Source: CBDUUP01 sp965370435 (lineage in GTDB: Bacteria; Chloroflexota; Anaerolineae; Anaerolineales; UBA11579). Taken from it: a stretch of 5,723 bases of DNA. Under the pieces are notes generated by a model. It saw nothing but the letters and a program-made list of their open reading frames with translations, ran no database searches and was not told the origin of the DNA. A program made the position numbers and the translations under genes. Shown piece by piece: positions 1 to 5,723 of this stretch; positions within the stretch are counted from its first letter, which is position 1; the number at the start of each line of letters is the position of its first letter. Where the stretch lies: positions 1 to 5,723 of the forward strand of contig CBDUUP010000302.1 in assembly GCA_965370435.1 (NCBI GenBank). The letters run 5' to 3'.

Positions 1-66
1 ATATCCGGCACAATCAGATCAACCCACATCAGATTTTACGAGCATACCAGCTTCTACCTGATATTC

Positions 67-330
67 CTAATCAACCTCACCATATTCGTGTCGGTTTAGA
101 CATAACATTAAAATCTGGTTTTTCTCTTCCAATTCCGTAATATTATGCTTCAACATTTGAATCTCTTCCCTAAAGAGCTGAATCTGATGATCTCCGCGCT
201 CCTTGTTGCTTCCATAAATTCCCTCCATACGCTTCATGGATTCCTGGTCGCTCAATGCCGCTTCTTGAAGGGATTGCGTTGTATCGAAAATACCCTTCCC
301 TAAATCTCTCTCGAATTTCTTGTCAGTCAT
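67..330 (-). CDS. Small coiled-coil protein, function unknown
   Basis: I do not recognise a family. The start at 330 gives 87 residues (MTDKKFER...); an ATG at 339 would add three residues. I prefer 330 because the only Shine-Dalgarno, GGAG at 340-343, is 9 nt from it but directly abuts the 339 ATG. The N-terminal half is charged and polar with no membrane segment or signal peptide. The C-terminal part has a strict 3-4 hydrophobic spacing: I50, F53, I57, L60, I64, L67, N71, L74, L78. This is about four heptads with one core asparagine, as in parallel dimeric leucine zippers, so a soluble, oligomerising cytoplasmic protein is likely. It lies 18 nt downstream of the cysteine-pattern gene on the same strand and is probably co-transcribed with it. 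It could be a partner or adaptor protein, but nothing shows catalysis. Confident it is a gene; function unknown. Confidence 0.72.
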   Translation of the reverse strand: MTDKKFERDLGKGIFDTTQSLQEAALSDQESMKRMEGIYGSNKERGDHQIQLFREEIQMLKHNITELEEKNQILMLCLNRHEYGEVD

Positions 331-339
331 TTTCTTCAT

Positions 340-343
340 CTCC
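340..343 (-). promoter_or_regulatory. Ribosome binding site deciding start at 330
   Basis: The minus strand reads GGAG here. It is 9 nt from the ATG at 330 and has zero spacing to the ATG at 339, so it supports the shorter reading of the coiled-coil gene. Confidence 0.5.
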
Positions 344-348
344 GTTTT

Positions 349-606
349 CTAGTTTTTGTGATTTTCCACTAATTGATCAGTGGCAAAAGACAATTCTCCA
401 AAAGACATTTCTCTGAGTTCCTCGGATAAGTGAATAGTCTGTACTCGAGCATAAATCGTTATCAGGTAATTACTAGGCGCCGAAGGGGTAGAGGCGCAAA
501 AAGGGCATCTCGAATACCTTAGTGGAGCGCTGGGCGCGTACCTGTAACTCAACGAATATTTGATTCCGAAGCAGCTGCACTCGGCATTTTCTCTTTCAGC
601 AAACAT
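349..606 (-). CDS. Small protein with CxC...CxxC pattern, possible zinc ribbon
   Basis: An 85-residue protein starting at ATG 606, preceded by AAGGAG at 7 nt, which argues for a translated gene. I do not recognise a family. The visible hallmark is two cysteine pairs, C10-x-C12 and C34-x-x-C37 (in RCPFC). The spacing would fit a small treble-clef or zinc-ribbon knuckle pair, although the 21-residue linker is long and rich in Ser, Tyr, Pro and Arg. The second half (about 45-85) has no cysteines and contains a likely helical segment around LSEELREMSFGELS. There is no signal peptide or membrane span. It is the first gene of a two-gene minus-strand unit divergent from the XRE/SorC-like regulator and shares its intergenic control region, so that regulator is the natural candidate controller. 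The zinc-binding reading is inference; the cysteines could be unrelated. Confidence 0.68.
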   Translation of the reverse strand: MFAERENAECSCFGIKYSLSYRYAPSAPLRYSRCPFCASTPSAPSNYLITIYARVQTIHLSEELREMSFGELSFATDQLVENHKN

Positions 607-613
607 TGGTCAA

Positions 614-619
614 CTCCTT
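614..619 (-). promoter_or_regulatory. Strong ribosome binding site for the CxC/CxxC gene
   Basis: The minus strand reads AAGGAG, 7 nt before the ATG at 606. It is the main evidence that this short unfamiliar ORF is translated. Confidence 0.65.
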
Positions 620-644
620 CTGTACTTTGTTTATCGCTGACCAT

Positions 645-673
645 ATTATATCTCAGGAATAAAAAATAAAAGA
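645..673 (-). promoter_or_regulatory. Candidate minus-strand promoter for the two-gene unit
   Basis: The minus strand has a perfect TATAAT -10 at 645-650, about 40 nt upstream of the ATG at 606. The -35 position is poor: with a 17-nt spacer it reads TCTTTT at 668-673. A transcript would start near 638 and carry a leader of about 30 nt. The weak -35 suggests an activator-dependent or weak promoter. The assignment rests on the -10 and position only. Confidence 0.4.
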
Positions 674-685
674 TATATCATATCA
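672..685. promoter_or_regulatory. Candidate operator between divergent promoters
   Basis: GATATATC at 672-679 is a perfect 8-nt palindrome, and the pentamer TATCA is repeated in tandem at 676-685. The site lies immediately upstream of the + strand -35 (686-691) and overlaps the expected minus-strand -35. A repressor bound here would be placed to affect both promoters, and XRE-type regulators often bind their own divergent region. AT-rich DNA makes short palindromes by chance, so this is only a candidate. Confidence 0.22.
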
Positions 686-714
686 TTGACAAACCTGCAT
701 TTTACCCATATAAT
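686..714 (+). promoter_or_regulatory. Consensus sigma-70 promoter of the XRE/SorC-like regulator gene
   Basis: TTGACA at 686-691 and TATAAT at 709-714 are both perfect matches, separated by the ideal 17 nt, with an AT-rich upstream stretch that could act as an UP element. Transcription would start near 721, giving a leader of about 74 nt before the ATG at 795. A promoter this close to consensus is expected to be strong unless repressed, which fits autoregulation by the downstream gene product (inference). Confidence 0.85.
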
Positions 715-780
715 TATAGTGATTTTATTTACTCGATGATGTTGCATACAATATTTTTAATGTGAATACATCATGGAACA

Positions 781-785
781 AGGAG
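781..785 (+). promoter_or_regulatory. Ribosome binding site deciding start at 795
   Basis: AGGAG lies 9 nt before the ATG at 795. The alternative in-frame GTG at 762 has no comparable site before it and would add 11 non-conserved-looking residues, so 795 is chosen. Confidence 0.7.
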
Positions 786-794
786 ACAAAAACC

Positions 795-2168
795 ATGAAT
801 CTCAATAGTCAACTGAAAACATTTTCAGAGCGATTAGAGACTGCCCGCACCAACCACAAACCACCCCTTTCCAAGCGTGAACTTGCTGATAAAATTCATG
901 TACAGCCCCAAACCGTTATTCATTGGACCAATGGGAAATCCTTTCCAAGAGCAGACCGTCTCCTCGCTTTGTCTCGATTTCTTGGGAAACCAATGGAGTG
1001 GTTTTTGGGAGAAAATATCAGTGGGCAAATTCGGTATCATGAAAGCGCGGGAATTAAATGGCGGGTTGTAAAACCAGAGTTCAGTGACCCTGAAAAACAC
1101 AAAAAAACAGCGAAAGAGATTGAGAATGGAATTAGGTTATTCGAATTAATCGTCAAGGAGAAATGGGACTATCCTAAAATAAGAGCAACCAAAGAATTTG
1201 CTGGTTCTCAGGAGGTTGAGCTTAAACGTCTATTAACCGCATTACTGTCCTCGCGGATTATTGAAATTTTTCATGTTGATCGGAATAAAGAACTAGAAGA
1301 TGATCTACAGAATATTCTTGGTATCGAGACCTTGCAGCATTGTATCGTGGCGAAGACAAATGGTTTACCATTCGGCAGCCTTATCAACGATACAGTCCGC
1401 CTTGAAGCGGTTGCCTTCTTAGCCGCAGATGAACCTATCGAAAAGCTTCGCCCAGGAAATAAAATTGGGTTAGGTGGAGGCACTACCATGTCTCGCTTTG
1501 TAGATTTGGTTCCTCCGTGGCCCACCCTATCGGGGATTACCTGGGTGCCCCTGTTGGCGACCAAAGGGACGCTTACATCCAACACCTATTCCTACTCCGA
1601 GAACAATGTGGTAGCTCGTCTACTGGCTAAACAGCCCGCAGTAGATGGGCTTATGCTGCCATTTTTAGTCTATAAAAATAGATACATGGCCAGGGAAGAA
1701 AAATCCGTTGCAAATAAAGATGAGAATGAAATCCTCACTCATGCCCACTGGGTATTAGAGCAATCTCGCAATGTCAATACTGCCTTCATATCCGTTGGCC
1801 ACGATGAATTTGGCTTCCGTGAAACGGATTCATTTGAAGGTCACCAAGAGATTAAGGCTATCCTTGAACAGATGCCCAAAAAGACCAAAGATCGTTACGT
1901 AGGCACAATCCTTTTACGTTTCGTTGATGAGGTTGGTGAAGAAATTGGCTCTAAGGCTGACAAAGAAGCCCTTGACAGGCAAATGTATTCTATCGAATTG
2001 GATGAACTTAAAAACATTTCCGCAAGGGGCCTGGTATGGATTCTCGCCGCAAATCCTAAGAAAGCGACAATAATTAAGGCCGCCCTGACCGCCAAACGGG
2101 CCAATGGACTAATTATTGACTCTGCTGTTGCGGTAAACCTTTTGAAGCTCATCAAGAAAGACAACTAG
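795..2168 (+). CDS. XRE-HTH regulator fused to a SorC-like sensor domain
   Basis: A 457-residue likely transcription factor. Residues about 7-72 form an XRE/lambda-repressor type HTH: SKRELADKIHV (26-36) as helix 2 and QPQTVIHWTNGKSFP as the recognition helix region, ending in a typical LSRFLGKPMEWFLG. Residues about 113-160 match the layout of the SorC-family N-terminal winged HTH (helix, short turn, helix, then a closing IIEI strand at 155-158) but are degenerate. Residues about 185-450 match the SorC/DeoR-related effector-binding domain: KIGLGGGTTMSRF (223-235) corresponds to the family's glycine-rich GxGxGTT segment, VPLL (251-254) to the following strand, and NPKKATIIKAAL...GLIIDSAVAVNLL (420-450) to the C-terminal ligand-pocket end. 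SorC proteins usually bind phosphorylated sugars; the ligand here is unknown. No signal peptide or membrane span. It is divergent from the two small genes and probably controls them and itself. Family call is by eye; XRE part is surer than SorC part. Confidence 0.82.
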   Translation: MNLNSQLKTFSERLETARTNHKPPLSKRELADKIHVQPQTVIHWTNGKSFPRADRLLALSRFLGKPMEWFLGENISGQIRYHESAGIKWRVVKPEFSDPEKHKKTAKEIENGIRLFELIVKEKWDYPKIRATKEFAGSQEVELKRLLTALLSSRIIEIFHVDRNKELEDDLQNILGIETLQHCIVAKTNGLPFGSLINDTVRLEAVAFLAADEPIEKLRPGNKIGLGGGTTMSRFVDLVPPWPTLSGITWVPLLATKGTLTSNTYSYSENNVVARLLAKQPAVDGLMLPFLVYKNRYMAREEKSVANKDENEILTHAHWVLEQSRNVNTAFISVGHDEFGFRETDSFEGHQEIKAILEQMPKKTKDRYVGTILLRFVDEVGEEIGSKADKEALDRQMYSIELDELKNISARGLVWILAANPKKATIIKAALTAKRANGLIIDSAVAVNLLKLIKKDN

Positions 2169-2237
2169 CTTAATTTCCTCATCTATACTCGTTGTAAAAA
2201 CCAAAGAAGAAAAAGGCCCCACTCAGCCCGGCCCCTC

Positions 2238-2268
2238 CAACTTTCAACCTGCAAACTTGCCACTTGCC
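2238..2268 (-). repeat. Isolated copy of the 7-nt repeat family, inverted relative to the lon upstream array
   Basis: Read on the minus strand this stretch is made of GGCAAG / TGGCAAG / TTTGCAGG units, the same family as the array at 5175-5349. Positions 2245-2267 are the exact reverse complement of 5222-5244, a 23-nt identity. It sits about 70 nt past the regulator stop and 335 nt beyond the lon stop. Confidence 0.8.
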
Positions 2269-2314
2269 TCCCTTTCATTCAGCATCCTTCCCCCTTCATC
2301 CTTCAAAAAAACCC

Positions 2315-2343
2315 TTGACAAATAAGAACAAATGTGCTATAAT
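2315..2343 (+). promoter_or_regulatory. Consensus sigma-70 promoter with no gene behind it
   Basis: TTGACA at 2315-2320, a 17-nt spacer and TATAAT at 2338-2343 make a perfect-consensus promoter. Transcription would begin near 2350 and run toward the 3' end of lon, which is on the other strand. No ORF with a ribosome binding site follows, so the product may be a non-coding or antisense transcript, or the promoter may be left over from a lost gene. Confidence 0.75.
2325..2338. promoter_or_regulatory. LexA (SOS) box-like palindrome in the promoter spacer
   Basis: The sequence AGAACAAATGTGCT lies between the -35 and -10 elements. The Gram-positive-type LexA site is GAAC-N4-GTTC; here GAAC-AAAT-GTGC matches seven of eight defined positions. 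Its place within the spacer and touching the -10 is where a repressor would block polymerase. The match is short and imperfect, and no SOS gene follows, so the call is tentative. Confidence 0.45.
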
Positions 2344-2461
2344 ACCTCACACCGGGGAAACCCACACTCTCCCCACGCGCACCTTAAAACCCGCCCTCAT
2401 CGCCCTCCACCCCAAATACGACGCGGCTAACGACAAAAAGACTACCGGCTAAGCGACTATC

Positions 2462-2482
2462 CAACCTACAACGCCCACAACA
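2462..2482 (+). repeat. Direct repeat, copy 1 (C/A-rich)
   Basis: A 21-nt stretch starting CAACCTACAAC and ending CCCACAACA. It matches the stretch at 2552-2572 at 20 of 21 positions, the copies being 90 nt apart. On the minus strand it reads as G/T-rich TTGTAGGTTG units. It lies in the lon 3' flank. Confidence 0.7.
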
Positions 2483-2551
2483 TCCACAACACCCCCCTCC
2501 TCTCTACAAATCGCTCAAAAATCGCCAAAAAAAACATTTTCCAGGCCCTCA

Positions 2552-2572
2552 CAACCTACAACCCCCACAACA
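2552..2572 (+). repeat. Direct repeat, copy 2 (C/A-rich)
   Basis: Second copy of the element at 2462-2482, with one difference (C at 2563 for G at 2473). It lies about 30 nt beyond the lon stop codon, so it would be within a lon 3' untranslated region. Confidence 0.7.
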
Positions 2573-2602
2573 CCTACCACCCTCAAACCTTCCAACCGCC
2601 CC

Positions 2603-5119
<2,517 letters not shown>

Positions 5120-5124
5120 TTTAG

Positions 5125-5128
5125 CTCC
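5125..5128 (-). promoter_or_regulatory. Ribosome binding site of lon
   Basis: The minus strand reads GGAG 5 nt before the ATG at 5119. It fixes the lon start and argues against the longer in-frame reading that begins at 5416. Confidence 0.65.
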
Positions 5129-5159
5129 AAGATATTGGCATGGGTAATCTGAGGGAGAG

Positions 5160-5187
5160 TTTATCACATTTATGGGGCAAGTTGCAA
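5160..5187 (-). promoter_or_regulatory. Possible lon promoter borrowing its -35 from the repeat array
   Basis: On the minus strand, TTGCAA (5182-5187) and GATAAA (5160-5165) are separated by 16 nt, with a predicted start near 5153 and a leader of about 33 nt. The -35 hexamer is part of the second unit of the 7-nt array. Both hexamers are imperfect, and TTGCAA is abundant in the array, so other -35 choices exist. Confidence 0.3.
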
Positions 5188-5349
5188 GTTTGCATGTGTG
5201 CAAGTGGCAGGTGGCAAGTTTGCAAGTGGCAAGTTTGCAGGTTGCGGATTGTGGGTGGCAGGTTGCAGATTGCAGATTGCAGATTGCGGGTTGCAGGTTT
5301 GCAAGTTTGCATGTTGCAAGTTTGCAGGTGGCAGGTTGCAAGTGGCAGG
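5175..5349. repeat. Tandem 7/8-nt repeat array (TTGCAAG/TTGCAGA type)
   Basis: The stretch can be parsed without remainder into 24 units: 17 of 7 nt (TTGCAAG, TTGCAGA, TGGCAGG, TGGCAAG and variants) and 7 of 8 nt with an extra T or G (TTTGCAAG, TTTGCAGG, TTTGCATG). Three identical TTGCAGA units lie together at the centre. Because 7 is not a multiple of 3 and the minus strand has no stops in the repeat, it translates as a repeated cysteine-rich pattern (LATCKLATC) in the minus strand, which is an artefact. It lies about 55 nt upstream of the lon start. Confidence 0.9.
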
Positions 5350-5400
5350 TGATATGTTGGGGGTTGGGGGGGAGTAGGTGATTGGGTGATTGGGTCCTAA

Positions 5401-5461
5401 GCGACTGAAGTCGCATGACGACTAAAGTCGTGGACGTTTACGAAGTCGGCCTGCGCCGACT
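5401..5461. repeat. Cluster of three small hairpins (CGACT...AGTCG family)
   Basis: Three perfect short stems follow one another: GCGAC-TGAA-GTCGC (5401-5414), ACGAC-TAAA-GTCGT (5418-5431) and AGTCGGC-CTGC-GCCGACT (5444-5461). All loops are four nt, and all stems share a CGAC/GTCG or GTCGGC core. I associate such palindromic units with interspersed intergenic repeats in Chloroflexota and similar genomes (inference). There is no T-run after them, so they are not ordinary terminators. Confidence 0.75.
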
Positions 5462-5472
5462 GGGTGATGGGA

Positions 5473-5560
5473 GAGGAGGCGAGGTTTCAGCCGGGAGGAT
5501 TGGTTTAGGTGACCCGGCTAAAGCCTCGACTCCTTAGGATAACGGCGAATTGGTTGGCTG
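5473..5560. repeat. 88-nt hairpin repeat, copy 1
   Basis: It matches 5636-5723 at 84 of 88 positions. Its first 63 nt fold into one long hairpin: arms 5473-5495 and 5513-5535 pair over 23 positions with two mismatches and two G.T wobbles, around a 17-nt loop. The arms contain the degenerate GGTTTCAGCC and GGCTAAAGCC, the same TNAA-loop logic as the hairpins at 5401-5431. The outer 25 nt (AACGGCG...TTGGCTG) is conserved but outside the stem. Confidence 0.88.
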
Positions 5561-5589
5561 TTTTTGGGGGGGAGGCGGTGTTCACAGGG

Positions 5590-5626
5590 ATTCCTCGTCG
5601 GGCGGTGAAGCTGCCCTCCTCGGAAT
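5590..5626. repeat. Imperfect hairpin repeat between the two 88-nt copies
   Basis: Outer arms ATTCC (5590-5594) and GGAAT (5622-5626) pair perfectly; inside them GGGCGG (5600-5605) pairs with CTGCCC (5611-5616), with one wobble, around the loop TGAAG. The outer edges, GGGATTCC...GGAATGACA, resemble the widespread interspersed repeats that begin TGTCATTC and end GAATC (recalled, not searched). Confidence 0.6.
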
Positions 5627-5635
5627 GACAGTAAT

Positions 5636-5723
5636 GAGGAGGCGAGGCTTCAGCCGGGAGGATTGGTTTAGGTGACCCGGCTAAAGCCTCGACTCCTTGG
5701 GATAACGGCGCATTGATTGGCTG
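5636..5723. repeat. 88-nt hairpin repeat, copy 2 (reaches window edge)
   Basis: Second copy, offset exactly 163 nt from copy 1. It differs at four positions: C5648 for T, G5699 for A, C5711 for A, A5716 for G. The C5648 change turns a G.T wobble of copy 1 into a Watson-Crick pair in the long stem (5636-5698). The copy may continue past the window, so its true end is not known. Confidence 0.88.

Larger units (their letters stand above)
2169..2602. other. Gene-free gap between regulator and lon 3' end
   Basis: This 434-nt stretch separates two convergent genes. I see no credible coding sequence: the one open frame across it (about 2264-2452) starts at a TTG, has no ribosome binding site and reads straight through a consensus promoter. 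It holds a short piece of the 7-nt repeat family (2238-2268), a perfect promoter with a LexA-box-like spacer (2315-2343), and a C/A-rich segment: in 2461-2580 I count 55 C and only 5 G. No clear intrinsic terminator was found for either flanking gene. Confidence 0.7.
5120..5723. other. Gene-free, repeat-filled region upstream of lon
   Basis: About 600 nt with no credible gene on either strand. It contains the lon leader and possible promoter, then the 7-nt array, a G-rich link with a doubled GTGATTGG (about 5380-5395), the triple hairpin, and the two 88-nt elements with a further hairpin between them. Short open frames here are repeat translations without ribosome binding sites. Confidence 0.75.

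Noticed and set aside
1..29. Possible start of a third minus-strand gene (ATG at 29, reading MWVDLIVPD to the window edge)
   Set aside because: Only nine codons are visible, and no Shine-Dalgarno lies before the ATG; cannot be supported from this window, though operon continuation is plausible.
736..774. Inverted repeat ATGATGT...ACATCAT in the regulator leader
   Set aside because: Seven bp with a 25-nt loop in AT-rich DNA is close to chance; it does not sequester the ribosome binding site.
2210..2233. Possible minus-strand terminator: GGCC-11 nt-GGCC followed by five T
   Set aside because: The stem is only 4 bp with an 11-nt loop and lies about 370 nt past the lon stop; too weak to call.
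2264..2452. Open frame of 62 codons on the + strand
   Set aside because: Starts at TTG with no ribosome binding site, runs through a perfect promoter, and has a low-complexity His/Pro/Thr composition.
2528..2544. T-run on the minus strand after lon as an intrinsic terminator
   Set aside because: The eight-T run has no GC stem in front of it.
5175..5349. CRISPR-like array
   Set aside because: Units are 7/8 nt without unique spacers or longer conserved repeats, and no cas genes are present.

Overview
The window looks like bacterial chromosome. It is built around a complete ATP-dependent Lon protease gene on the minus strand, plus a compositionally different AT-rich block on the left that carries a divergent regulator cassette. 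The Lon sequence style, the dense 7-nt intergenic repeats (TTGCAAG/TTGCAGA type) and the CGACT-GAA-GTCG / CGACT-AAA-GTCG hairpin repeats are what I associate with Chloroflexota (Anaerolineae/Caldilineae-like genomes). That assignment is inference from pattern memory; no marker here proves it.

Left block (1-2168). Two small minus-strand genes sit 18 nt apart with good ribosome binding sites: an 85-residue protein with a CxC...CxxC cysteine pattern, and an 87-residue protein ending in a regular leucine-zipper-like coiled coil. They are divergent from a 457-residue regulator whose promoter is a perfect TTGACA-17-TATAAT. The regulator appears to be an XRE-type helix-turn-helix joined to an entire SorC-like protein: a degenerate second HTH followed by the effector-binding domain. 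The ~155-nt divergent intergenic region holds a promoter for each side and an AT-rich palindrome between them, suggesting one shared control region.

Middle gap (2169-2602). No convincing gene. It holds a short inverted piece of the 7-nt repeat family, a second perfect sigma-70 promoter whose spacer contains a near-match to a Gram-positive-type LexA (SOS) box, and then a C/A-rich, almost G-free stretch with a 21-nt direct repeat. The promoter points at the 3' end of lon and has no ORF behind it.

Right block (2603-5723). lon (838 aa, start at 5119) is intact: N-terminal domain, AAA+ motifs, Ser711/Lys754 dyad, and an unusual basic Pro/Ala tail. Upstream of lon the remaining ~600 nt is gene-free and made almost wholly of repeats: 24 tandem 7/8-nt units, a triple hairpin, and two 88-nt copies of a long hairpin element separated by another hairpin repeat. 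The second 88-nt copy reaches the window edge.

The AT-rich cassette and the GC-rich lon region differ strongly in base composition, consistent with the cassette having been acquired, with repeats at the junction.
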